A stretch of DNA of 64,000 nt from Bradyrhizobium hereditatis. Lineage in GTDB: Bacteria > Pseudomonadota > Alphaproteobacteria > Rhizobiales > Xanthobacteraceae. Positions 27,779 to 36,395 of the stretch are shown here, in pieces. The notes beneath the pieces are model-generated. The model ran no database searches. It saw only the letters and a program-made list of their open reading frames with translations, and was not told the origin of the DNA. The position numbers were made by a program, and so were the translations under genes. Position 1 is the first letter of the stretch. Every line of letters starts with the position of its first letter. The DNA lies in NCBI RefSeq assembly GCF_020329435.1, contig NZ_JAGKJK010000003.1:186001-250000 (forward strand), written 5' to 3'.

Positions 27779-30013
27779 ATGGAGCGAACGAATAACAACT
27801 TTAACCTGTTTGATTTTGATGTGGAAGGATTCGCACGAGCGTACTATCAACAGTCGCGCGCGGGGCAGCAATCGGGCAATACGAGCGAGCAAGCTAGCTT
27901 TGAGCAGCAGATGGGCGAGTTGCAACTCAATTCGCCTGATGAGAGCTCCGCAACCTCCAGTTCACCTGATGAAAGTCCAAAGAAGGGCGGTGGAGGAATC
28001 CGGCGCACTGACCTCGGCGGTTCGATGAGGATGCCGCCACACTCCCCGCTGATTGACAACTCGTTCAGCAGCACGCGCCACAGCGTAGACATCCCCCGAA
28101 CTCACTTTCGAGATTCGGCTCAATTACCGTCGCAGTCCAGTTTGCGGGATGATCTGTTCAGCAGTGCGCGCTACACTTTGCCACCTGAGGAGCAGCCCGC
28201 GATTCAGACGAAGAATAGCAAGAGTCGCGGACTGTGGTCGCGTATCAAGTCAGGTGTCGGAAAGGCGTTTGGGACTAGTCGCAGCGAAGAGCCGTCGGGC
28301 TCCACGGCTGAGCAAGAGGTCTTTTCAACGAAGTTTCGCGTAGATTACGCCAAGCAGCCCGGCCGAACACGCGGGGTCCCTCAGGAGGACGAGGAGCTGT
28401 TTGAGGACTTCAAAAGCAGAGCCAAGCTCACCCGGGACGACGGCACCGGCAAAGCACTGGGCGACGGCACTGTCCGAAATGCGATAGCCGATCTGCGAAA
28501 TTTCAGCGCCTGGCTTAGCGAGAACGGGAGGCCATCAATCGCAGACCGTATTGGCAACCCGGAGTTAGAAGCTGGGTTGGATGCCGATGTAGAGGCCTAC
28601 GCGAGGGATTCCAAGAAGGATCCTAAGCTTACGAGGAGGCGCACCAACGCGGCCTTGAAAAAACTCCGCGACGTCGGCGCCGGAAACGCCTTGTCCGCCG
28701 ATATCCGCCGCCTGGCTCCTTATGCCACAGACGCGACCCTCATCGACATGTTGGCCAAGGCAGAAAAGGCGACAGCCAGGGTTGAGCCGGAGACGGTTGA
28801 TAGACGGGCGCGCCGTCTTTACAGGCTGAGTGACTGGCTGAAAACACGGGAAAAAGGCGCCATGGCTGGCCGACTGAACGACGATGGGCTGGCCCAAGAT
28901 GTTAAGGAGTATAGGAATCAAACCGGGGACTCCAAAATTGACGCCGATTTGCTCAGGCTTCGGCGTTACCAGCAAGTCCTCGAGGCGAACAGAGCGCTGG
29001 GGCTGGCTCCTCCTGAGAGCGCGCCTCCGCTCGCCGGGGAAGGCGCTCGGCAGCCCGGATCGCCGCAGGAGCTTCCCGCAACGCCAGCTACTCCGAGCGA
29101 GGGAGCTTGGGATTGGTTCAGGAATCAGATGCAAGACCCCGCGTCGTCCTCATTCACGCCGCACCATGATCCGCAGCTGCACTCGCTTCAGGAGCTTCCG
29201 GCAACGCCAGCCACCCCGAGCGCGGGCGCTTGGAATTGGTTTAGAGAGCAAATGCAAGAACCCGCGTCATCCTCGTTCACACCGCACCGCGGCCCGCAGC
29301 TGCACTCGCTTCAGGAGCTTCCGGCAACGCCAGCCACCCCGAGCGCGGGCGCTTGGAATTGGTTTAGAGAGCAGATGCAAGAACCCGCTTCACCATCATC
29401 TGCGAGGCGTCCGTCGTCAGACGTCTACGGCGGGCTTGGGCCGCTGCTTAATTTGAATCCGCCCACACCGTATGAATTGCGTGACGACGCTCACTCTGTG
29501 CCGGCGCCTGACCTCGCCAGACAGCCGTCGTTCGTTGGACCATCAGGGGCCCCTCAGGAGCTACTGGATATCGGCTCTATCGTTGGCGAAGGCTGGCACC
29601 ACGGCTCTCAATCGGCCTCGGACGTCTTGATCGATGTACTGAGCAACATCAATCTCATGCCGAACCAGTTTGGCCCAAGCCAGTTCGCGATCAACGGTGA
29701 GCATTACTCGGCCACGTTTGGGCCGGGAGGGCGCAGGGACGTTCGTCTCATCCATCATCCTCGCGCGAGGCCGATGAATGAAGCTGGGCCATCGCGTCAG
29801 CCCATAGCGGATCTTGGGTTTCTTATCCGCGGGGGATGGCAGCACCGCGAACGCTGGCTTCCGCCTTACCTTGTCCGTGTACTAGAGGGGGAGCACCTCA
29901 TGCCGCAAGCCGGGCGCCCGACACATATCAACATCCGCGGCGTGCCTTACAGGGCCGAGTTGCTGGAAACGGACGGCGGCTCACGCGTTCGTATTTATCC
30001 CGAAGCTGGTTGA
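27779..30013 (+). CDS. Modular type III effector candidate A
   Basis: A 744-residue protein downstream of a tts box, with a disordered Ser/Gln-rich N-terminus (ERTNNNFNLFDFDVEGF, then FEQQMGELQL) suited to type III export. Residues about 235-400 carry two copies of a helical module (LRNFSAWLSENGRPSIADRI and LYRLSDWLKTREKGAMAGRL) that resembles the SAM-like core-binding domain of tyrosine recombinases, without a catalytic domain. Residues 430-540 hold three 41-residue Pro-rich repeats (ELPATPATPS.GAW.WF). The C-terminal part has two copies of a ~70-residue module (DIGSIVGEGWHHGSQSASD ... FGPGGRRDVRLIHHP). The product is related to the proteins at 31034, 48235 and 52913. The layout recalls the N-terminal parts of NopD/Bel2-5-type effectors, but no SUMO-protease domain is present. 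Function unknown. Confidence 0.8.
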   Translation: MERTNNNFNLFDFDVEGFARAYYQQSRAGQQSGNTSEQASFEQQMGELQLNSPDESSATSSSPDESPKKGGGGIRRTDLGGSMRMPPHSPLIDNSFSSTRHSVDIPRTHFRDSAQLPSQSSLRDDLFSSARYTLPPEEQPAIQTKNSKSRGLWSRIKSGVGKAFGTSRSEEPSGSTAEQEVFSTKFRVDYAKQPGRTRGVPQEDEELFEDFKSRAKLTRDDGTGKALGDGTVRNAIADLRNFSAWLSENGRPSIADRIGNPELEAGLDADVEAYARDSKKDPKLTRRRTNAALKKLRDVGAGNALSADIRRLAPYATDATLIDMLAKAEKATARVEPETVDRRARRLYRLSDWLKTREKGAMAGRLNDDGLAQDVKEYRNQTGDSKIDADLLRLRRYQQVLEANRALGLAPPESAPPLAGEGARQPGSPQELPATPATPSEGAWDWFRNQMQDPASSSFTPHHDPQLHSLQELPATPATPSAGAWNWFREQMQEPASSSFTPHRGPQLHSLQELPATPATPSAGAWNWFREQMQEPASPSSARRPSSDVYGGLGPLLNLNPPTPYELRDDAHSVPAPDLARQPSFVGPSGAPQELLDIGSIVGEGWHHGSQSASDVLIDVLSNINLMPNQFGPSQFAINGEHYSATFGPGGRRDVRLIHHPRARPMNEAGPSRQPIADLGFLIRGGWQHRERWLPPYLVRVLEGEHLMPQAGRPTHINIRGVPYRAELLETDGGSRVRIYPEAG
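29067..29395 (+). repeat. 41-residue tandem repeats in effector A
   Basis: Three units of 123 bases with starts at about 29067, 29190 and 29313; the last two are almost identical, indicating recent duplication. Confidence 0.85.
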
Positions 30014-30158
30014 AGAACGCGCTTGGGCTGCAACCTCGAGGGTCAGCGGGGCGGCGCACCGGGAAACGTTTTACCCGGGAGCAAGCGGCATAGGCTTGCT
30101 CGCAGCAGGGCACCAAGGGGAAACGCCTGGGCGTGCATGAGCGTTTGGATAAAAGGAA

Positions 30159-30446
30159 ATGGCAAACGCGAAATTCAAGTTAGTTGGTGCCGAGGTCCGC
30201 GCGGCACTCGAGCGGTTGATCGATGTGCTGGCAGACCTGGGGCTTGCCTACCGTCAAGGCGACAAGGTCAAGCTTGGCCGCAACCTGATCGAGAGCCTGC
30301 AGCGTGAGCTTGACACCATCGGAAGAGGCCTCGCCGAGGAAATGGGGCTTGCGCATTACCCGCTGATGCAGGTGAGTAGACTGCGGGGATCTATTGCCGA
30401 TAGGCTGTCGCACGTCTCGTTGCGCTTGGGCATGATCGACCATTGA
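30159..30446 (+). CDS. Small hypothetical protein after effector A (95 aa)
   Basis: Begins MANAKFKLVGAEVRAALERL and is almost entirely helical and charged, with AAAAGGAA directly before the ATG. It could be an effector chaperone by size and position, but its pI and lack of the usual chaperone fold leave this open. A diverged copy of its 3' end and downstream DNA lies after effector B (33560-33815). Confidence 0.5.
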   Translation: MANAKFKLVGAEVRAALERLIDVLADLGLAYRQGDKVKLGRNLIESLQRELDTIGRGLAEEMGLAHYPLMQVSRLRGSIADRLSHVSLRLGMIDH

Positions 30447-30640
30447 TCTCGGTTTCAGCTCGTGCCCTGGTTCTCATCGCTCCAGTGCGAATTGAGCAAC
30501 TAGGTGAGCGGCGTCGCCGGCCAGTCAGCGTTGACTAGAGCCTTAGGGACAAACGCGGCCTTTCGCTCTGACCCACAGATCTGTGCGGTGGGACCCGCGC
30601 GACTTGCGATGCGCGAGCGGATCGTGGTTGTGCTCGCAGG
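30365..30640. repeat. Downstream module, copy 1 (after effector A)
   Basis: Aligns with 33560-33815: both contain TGCGGGGGATCTAT-like DNA, TCTCGGTTTCAGCTCGTGCC, GCGAATTGAGCAACTAGGTG and AAACGCGGCCTTTTCGCTCT (small differences). A diverged direct repeat following two related effector genes. Confidence 0.7.
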
Positions 30641-30965
30641 TCAGAACATGTCCAGATCTCGTATGTCCCGACAAAATCACCCAGCATCAGGTGATCCGTA
30701 AACGTCGTTTTGCCCCTACCCTCTCGCGGCGCATGCGATAGGCGAGGTTCGCGATTTCCTTTGAAGGGACCGCCTTGCATTTATTCTTGACTATTACGCT
30801 TAAGTCGGACGCGACGGCGCCGACTGGAAGTGGTCACGAAAAAAGGACGCCGGCGTTGGATCTCTAATGACGATAAGGCTCGGATTGTGGAGGAGACGAT
30901 GGTTCCAGCCGCCGCCTCTTCCGAGATTGGCCGGCGCGAATACCTCCCGGCTACGGGACCTTGGC

Positions 30966-31000
30966 CACGTCAGGTTCTCGAAAGCTTGCCCGAGTAGAAG
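30966..31000 (+). promoter_or_regulatory. tts box upstream of effector B
   Basis: ACGTCAGGTTCTCGAAAGCT then TGCCCGAGTAG. Matches the tts consensus at GTCAG-TTCTCGAAAGCT and TAG. It ends only about 37 bases before the assumed GTG start, closer than at the other genes. Confidence 0.7.
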
Positions 31001-31033
31001 ACCTGCTCAGTTGTCTTTGGACGTGAGGCTAGC

Positions 31034-33208
31034 GTGGACCCGCAAAATTTTGACCCATCGAATTTAACAACGTGGCCCCGGGCGCAACACGCTGCGCAAG
31101 AACATCAAGGGGACCGACCCGGGCAAGAGGTTTTTGAGCAGCAATTGCACGAGGCGCGTCAGGCCGATAATGCGCTGGCCGACAGATGGCCAAGCCGTAG
31201 TCCCCCTTCAAATGTGTCTAGCGACGGCCAGCAGTCCCCGGACGAGCTGATGGGTGCGTTTGCCAGGAGCAACCTCCTGCCAAGCAAGGAGGTCCTCATC
31301 GACAATGAACATGACACAGATGAGTTGAGAACAGCGAAGAGGCCGAGGACCCTAGAGAATCCGCAAGGGATTGCGATTGAGCGGCAGCTGAGCGAGATCG
31401 CCGGTTCAGGAGGTGGTGGTGGAGAAATGCCGGCCGCCTCGGCGCTGCAGCCGGTTCAGTCAACCGGGATTGTGATACGGAGGCATCAGTGGGACAATCG
31501 GGAGCCTGTTTATTCCGAGGATGCTTCCGCTATCTTGGGGCTTGAGGAGGCCCTCATCAAGGGCGGGATGGCCGCCAGCGGGACGAAGCAGCATGTAAAC
31601 GCTCTTCTTAGCTATAGCCGTTGGCTCTTCGCAAAACGCAGACCGAGCATTGTTGCTCGGATGGACAGTAAGTCGCTGAGCGATGGCGGTGACGTACGCG
31701 AGTTCGTCGGAAAAGGCAATCCCACGAGACTCCTGGCAGCATTAGACCGTCTCCGCACCTTTCGGTCGACGGGCGAAGTCAAAGTCGTCCCAAGGAGCGG
31801 TCGCGCCAAGCTCAATCCTGCCGCCCCGAACGTGGCCCCCATCCATTCCGAAAGCGCGGTACTGATGGAACCGAGGCGCCTCGACAACGCCGTTGCGCAA
31901 CACAGCGCGGCGCCGCAGCCGGCTCAGTCGACGGGGATTGTGAGAGGGCACGACATGCGGCCTCCTTCTTCCGAGAATGCTCCCGTTGTCCCGTGGCTTG
32001 AGAAGGCCCTCATCGAGGCCGGGACTAGGCGCCTCGACATCGCCGCTGCGCAGCTTAGCGCGTCCTCGGCGCTGCGGCCGGCTCAATCAAGTGGGGTTGT
32101 GACAGGGTCGGACATGCGGCCTGTTTATTTCGAGGATGCTCGCGATATCTCGGGGCTCCAGGAGGCCTTCATCAAGGCCGGGTTGCCAAGAGAATCCGCC
32201 CGCCAATATGCAAGTCCTCTTCGTAGCTTTAGCCGTTGGCTCTTCGCAAAAAACAAACCAAGCCTTGTTGCTCAGCTCGACAGTGAGTCGTTGAGCGGTG
32301 ACGTGTCCGGGTTCATCGGGAAGCGTAATCCCGACGGACTCCTTAGGGCAATAAACCATCTCCGGACCTTCCGGTTGACAGGGACGATCGTGCTCCCCTA
32401 CACCAAGCGCAATCTTCACCCCTCGGACGCGGCTCCCATTCATCCCGAAAGCGCGGTATTGATGGAGCCGAGGCGCCTCGACCACGTCATTGCGCAGCAC
32501 AGCGCGTTGCAGCAAGCCAGTCGGCCCGAAGAGATTCGGGAACTGCGGGATGATCAACCCGCCCCATCGGCTTTCGTCCAAGGGCGTGTCGCGTTCGATC
32601 CAGAGCAGATTTCTCGGGAGGAGCTTCGGCAAGTGCTGGATAATCAACCCATCCCGTCGCCAGTTTTCGTCTCTTCAGAGGAGCTTCAGCGACTGGAAAA
32701 CGATGTGCATGACGAGCCTGACGGCCGACGGGACGAATACCCTGCCCAGTCGTTCTCCATCGATCCAGAAGAGTTTACTTTCAATCTAGAGGAGTTCTCT
32801 CCAGGGGAGCTTCGACGACTTCTTGATGATGACTCTGCGCAACTAGGCGAACTTCAGGAACGGCGGAATGATCAACCCGCGCCCTCGGCTTTCGTCGAAG
32901 GGCAGGTCGCGTTCGATCCAGAGCAGATTTCTCAGGAGGAGCTTCGGCGACTATTCGATCATCTAGATAATCAACCCATCCCGTCGCCAGGTTTCGTCCC
33001 TTCAGAGGAGCTTCAGCGACTGGAAAACGAATTGCATGACGAGCTTGACGGCCGACGGAACGATCACCGTGCCCAGTCGTTCTCCATCGATCCAGAAGAG
33101 TATACTTTCAATCTAGAGCAGTTCTCTCCAGGGGAGCTTCGACGAGATGATGGACCCCCACAGTTGGAAGTGGATCGCCTAGCCCGCCAGTCGCCAATCG
33201 ACGAATGA
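31034..33208 (+). CDS. Modular type III effector candidate B
   Basis: A 724-residue protein from a GTG with GAGG at the right distance. The N-terminus (DPQNFDPSNL ... VFEQQLHEAR) matches the export region of effectors A and C, and KRPRTLE could be a nuclear localisation signal. Two SAM-like helical modules follow (SYSRWLFAKRRPSIVARMDS and SFSRWLFAKNKPSLVAQLDS, at about residues 190-250 and 395-455), each preceded by a QSTGIV/QSSGVV linker. The C-terminal 200 residues are two long acidic repeats (AFDPEQISQEELRRLF, then FSIDPEEFTFNLEEFSPGEL) absent from effectors A and C. No enzymatic domain recognised. A tts box lies just upstream, so secretion under TtsI control is expected. Confidence 0.78.
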   Translation: MDPQNFDPSNLTTWPRAQHAAQEHQGDRPGQEVFEQQLHEARQADNALADRWPSRSPPSNVSSDGQQSPDELMGAFARSNLLPSKEVLIDNEHDTDELRTAKRPRTLENPQGIAIERQLSEIAGSGGGGGEMPAASALQPVQSTGIVIRRHQWDNREPVYSEDASAILGLEEALIKGGMAASGTKQHVNALLSYSRWLFAKRRPSIVARMDSKSLSDGGDVREFVGKGNPTRLLAALDRLRTFRSTGEVKVVPRSGRAKLNPAAPNVAPIHSESAVLMEPRRLDNAVAQHSAAPQPAQSTGIVRGHDMRPPSSENAPVVPWLEKALIEAGTRRLDIAAAQLSASSALRPAQSSGVVTGSDMRPVYFEDARDISGLQEAFIKAGLPRESARQYASPLRSFSRWLFAKNKPSLVAQLDSESLSGDVSGFIGKRNPDGLLRAINHLRTFRLTGTIVLPYTKRNLHPSDAAPIHPESAVLMEPRRLDHVIAQHSALQQASRPEEIRELRDDQPAPSAFVQGRVAFDPEQISREELRQVLDNQPIPSPVFVSSEELQRLENDVHDEPDGRRDEYPAQSFSIDPEEFTFNLEEFSPGELRRLLDDDSAQLGELQERRNDQPAPSAFVEGQVAFDPEQISQEELRRLFDHLDNQPIPSPGFVPSEELQRLENELHDELDGRRNDHRAQSFSIDPEEYTFNLEQFSPGELRRDDGPPQLEVDRLARQSPIDE
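32557..33160 (+). repeat. Two ~110-residue repeats in effector B
   Basis: DNA beginning near GATGATCAACCCGCCCCATC at 32550 recurs near GAATGATCAACCCGCGCC at 32868; units include FDPEQIS and FSIDPEE segments, nearly identical at base level. Confidence 0.75.
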
Positions 33209-33973
33209 GTAAAACGAGCCGTTCGCCGAGCCCGCCACCGTGTGATCACAGTTTTGGCATATCCAGCTCGGCTCGGCGCATCAGGTTCGAGAGTCATTCA
33301 AGCATCGGTCTGATCGGCGCCGTCGAGGAACACGCAGCAGTTACTATCCTGTGGAGCTCTGATACGGTCCTCCGCGCTGCGGCCGCAGATCTCCTTCTCA
33401 GTCGCATAGCGCGATCGTCTAGTCTAAGAGCATCGGGTCTTGAATCTCGCCCGGTGCTCGGGCGCGTCAGCGGCTCGTTCCATCCGGCTTCTACGAAATC
33501 GCACACATCCCCCGCGCGCGGCTCCTGCCGCCACGCGACCTCACCGAACCCTCTGATCTGGTGGGTAAATTGCGGGGGATCTATCACCGAAAAATTGTCG
33601 ATCGCCTCGAGTCGCTTTGCCGTGATGGCATCAGTCTCGGTTTCAGCTCGTGCCCTGCCCCCTCGCTCGAGCGCGAATTGAGCAACTAGGTGGGCTGCAT
33701 CTCCGCGCTAACTGGAGGCTTAGGCGCAAACGCGGCCTTTTCGCTCTGCCCCCCGATCTCTGTGCTGGGACGCGCGCGACTGCGATGCGCGGGCTGGGCC
33801 GTGGTTGTACCAGGGTCGATGGACCTTTCCGTATCACTATAGCTCGTAGTGGCGCCCATCGTCGTAACGGCCCTCGCCAGAAGCTCCTTGTGATGACTTG
33901 ATGACCGCTGCACCTTGGCCGCTCGTCTTGGGAAGCCGCCTCGCCTTCATGGCAGGCTCTGGCATGCGACTTC
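33209..33973. other. Spacer with diverged downstream module, copy 2
   Basis: The part at 33560-33815 repeats 30365-30640. A frame through it (GFYEIAHIPRARLLPPRDLT, then GKLRGIYHRKIVDRLESL) looks coding but lacks a start; probably a degenerate relative of the small gene after effector A. Confidence 0.5.
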
Positions 33974-34201
33974 CTAATCAGCCCGGATCCTTAAATCAGC
34001 TCGAACGGGCCTAGTGATCCAGCCGAATGCCTCCTCGATCCGCTTGCGGATGCGCTGGCTGACAGCATAGCCGCCGTGTCGGGTGGAAGACTTCGTCAAC
34101 GAGCTGCGCTCGATGAACGTGACGCCGCATGTGGCACAGAACTGATGGTGATCTGTCAGGAAACGACGCGCCCCTTGCTTATCGCGGGTGAAGTGGTGCA
34201 A
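33974..34201 (-). pseudogene. IS5/IS1182-type transposase C-terminal fragment
   Basis: STRHGGYAVSQRIRKRIEEA followed by FGW is a characteristic C-terminal stretch of IS5-group DDE transposases, containing the catalytic glutamate region. The preceding residues are a garbled form of the usual segment and the rest is missing, so it is a dead remnant. Confidence 0.65.
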
Positions 34202-35695
34202 CTCTCACCCGCGCGATGGCTTATCAATTTGCGTCGGTGCACGACGTCACCGGATATAAAGACGGCAACACGTCGGACAAGATTATGAATCGAGGTCAGG
34301 GGTTTGGCCGTTTATATTCATGCAACGAGCTTTCGGAAGACCCGAATCGTACGCAGCATCAGATTGTGCTGTTTCCGACACAGGTCGCGACAATACTTGC
34401 TGACAGATAGCAAGAAGCGCGAAATGTCTCAAACCGCCATGACAGGCAGAGTCTCGCGGCCAGAACAGGCTCTCTAGTTCCCGTAAGATGCTTTGCTATT
34501 TGATGCGTCGGGTGCTTTTCATTGATCTTCCGTGTGGCTACCTCAGCAGGCCTGCGATTTATAAAATATTCCGTGCCACGAGCTCTCGAAGGGACTTGAA
34601 TCGCACGTAGCGTCAGATTGTAGGGTTTCCGACATCAGTCGCGACAATGCGTCGCGCGCAACACTTCCTGACAGGTAGCAAGAATTGCGAATGTCTCCAA
34701 CCCGTAGGGCCACGCCGCCCGACCCCGTCACGCTTCTCGTTCAGTCCACCGGAAGGCCTGTTGGCAACGCCGCCTACGCGCCGGAGGGGGTACCCGCGCC
34801 AGCCAAGTTGAGGCGGCAACAGCACGATGAGCTGAGGAGCAGTACTCGCTGTCTTCGCGTTCCCTTTGTCGGAGCGGAAACGAAGTTGACTCCAAGTTCG
34901 GCATCTGCCGCCGTTCGTTCCGAGAGGTGGAATGCAGGCGGCGGAACCACGCGAACCACATGCCTGATAACGCCGCTGCGAGGACGGACCCGTCATTCGT
35001 CGGTGTGCCAGATGGGCCGCAGCCTAGCGGGCGCGTTGGATCTGTCTGAATGCCGGGTTTCGCCCGCTCCCGATGCACGTCATCGCCCACCTAGACAATC
35101 TTTTCATAGCCCGCGGCGCATTGGTTGTTCGTCCCACGCTAGCGGCATCTAGAGCATCGGCCCGCTGCGGGGGTGCGATCCGTCTTCACGCGTTCAAGCT
35201 TGCATTTGCTGTGATCAAACGACCTCACACGTCGATGGCATAGCAAGACTCACCGCAGAGTCAGGGCAACATGGGAACCTTCCAAATGTCTCGTATCAGT
35301 TCGTATGCCAATCCAGCCATTCTCTCTTGTGCTTTGGTTTCGAGTGCGCGTGCTAGCGATGCGCTCGCCGAGCCGATGACCAGAAGCACTGCCGCGATTG
35401 GCGCGAAAATGTACGAGGGCCGAGCCACAGCGCTCAATGCTTTTACTTATTCTGGCCTGATTGCCGACATGAAGACCACGTTGAGCCTTGTCGAGGACGT
35501 ATGCGATCCTCAGCAGACGGCCGAAAGTGCTAATCGGCAGGCAATGGGCGGAGTGAGAGCTAGCCGTCGGCAACATTGCTCTTCTTGGTCGGTACCTTCT
35601 CCCGACGTTTACGTTGAAGCTGGAGAACTCAATTTCGCCCGACTTCATGGTCGACGGTGACCTGCTTGGTAGTTTTGGCATGAAGAGGCAATGAA
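34202..35695. other. Long spacer upstream of ttsI
   Basis: Contains a direct repeat pair (34334-34421 and 34584-34691), several overlapping frames without recognisable family, and the ttsI promoter region. ttsI is usually preceded by a nod box; only weak partial resemblance was seen around 35095-35130, so none is called. Confidence 0.45.
34334..34691. repeat. Direct repeat pair
   Basis: 34334-34421 and 34584-34691 share AATCG.ACG.AGC.TCAGATTGT, TTTCCGACA, CAGTCGCGACAAT-like DNA and CTGACAG.TAGCAAGAA. Origin unknown; perhaps ends of a lost mobile element. Confidence 0.55.
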
Positions 35696-36385
35696 ATGCG
35701 AACGCTACTGGTTGATCATGATGAGGCCCTTGCGCGCGCTGTGCAAGGAGCGCTCTCGGATTGCGGCTTCGCGGTTGATGTGGCGGGCACTCTGGATGAG
35801 GCGGCGACCGCTCTGGACTACGCCAAATACGACATTCTTCTGCTCGAGTTGGCTCTACCGGATGGAAACGGCTTGGAGTGGCTGAAGCGGTTGAGACGCG
35901 ACGGACATTTTATGCCTGCCATGGTGATGAGCAGCCGCAATGATCTCGGTAGGCGGATCGCCATTTTCAATGGTGGTGCAGACGATTTTCTGCCGAAGCC
36001 CGTGTCTACCGATGAACTCATCGCTCGGATGCGAGCCATTCTGAGGCGATCAACGCAAATGACAGCCCCCGTCGTTGTGTTTGGCAATCTAAAATTCGAT
36101 CCGATCGCCCGGCAAGTTTCAGTTGGTGGTCGGCCGCAAAAGATTGCACGACGCGAAGTGTGCATTCTCGAGCTTCTGCTCAGCCGCGCAGGCCGCGCCG
36201 TGCCTCGCGCCTCGCTGGAGGACAGCCTCTATGCGTTTGACGATGAGGTCTCTACCAATGCGCTTGAAGTCGCAATCTATCGCTTGCGCGGTCATTTGAA
36301 TCAGTCTGGTGCTACGCTACGGATCACGACCGTACGCGGCATCGGCTATATCCTTGAATTGAATAGCGCGGCATCGGCCGCGTAG
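35696..36385 (+). CDS. ttsI: TtsI, response-regulator-like activator of the type III regulon
   Basis: A 229-residue OmpR/PhoB-type regulator with an N-terminal receiver domain (LLVDHDEALARAVQGALSDC; lysine in DDFLPKPVS) and a C-terminal winged helix (ARREVCILELLLSRAGRAVP; NALEVAIYRLRGHL; TTVRGIGYIL). The normal phospho-acceptor position holds Glu51 (DILLLELALPDGNG) in place of Asp, which would mimic phosphorylation and make the protein active without a kinase. TtsI binds tts boxes, several of which are in this window. The ATG at 35696 has AGAGG eight bases upstream. In rhizobia its transcription depends on flavonoids and NodD/NodW. The secretin gene follows after 10 bases. Confidence 0.95.
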   Translation: MRTLLVDHDEALARAVQGALSDCGFAVDVAGTLDEAATALDYAKYDILLLELALPDGNGLEWLKRLRRDGHFMPAMVMSSRNDLGRRIAIFNGGADDFLPKPVSTDELIARMRAILRRSTQMTAPVVVFGNLKFDPIARQVSVGGRPQKIARREVCILELLLSRAGRAVPRASLEDSLYAFDDEVSTNALEVAIYRLRGHLNQSGATLRITTVRGIGYILELNSAASAA

Positions 36386-36395
36386 TCGATCGAAC

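Noticed and set aside
33205..33681. 158-codon frame overlapping the effector B stop (ATGA)
   Set aside because: Composition is Ser-rich and irregular, and the homologous DNA after effector A is read in other frames.
35090..35150. Possible nod box upstream of ttsI (ACAATCTTTTCAT region)
   Set aside because: Only a partial match; the paired ATC-N9-GAT half-sites cannot be placed. Not called.
35271..35660. Possible 129-codon gene upstream of ttsI
   Set aside because: No family, no good ribosome-binding site, and an equally long frame lies on the other strand. More likely promoter-region DNA.
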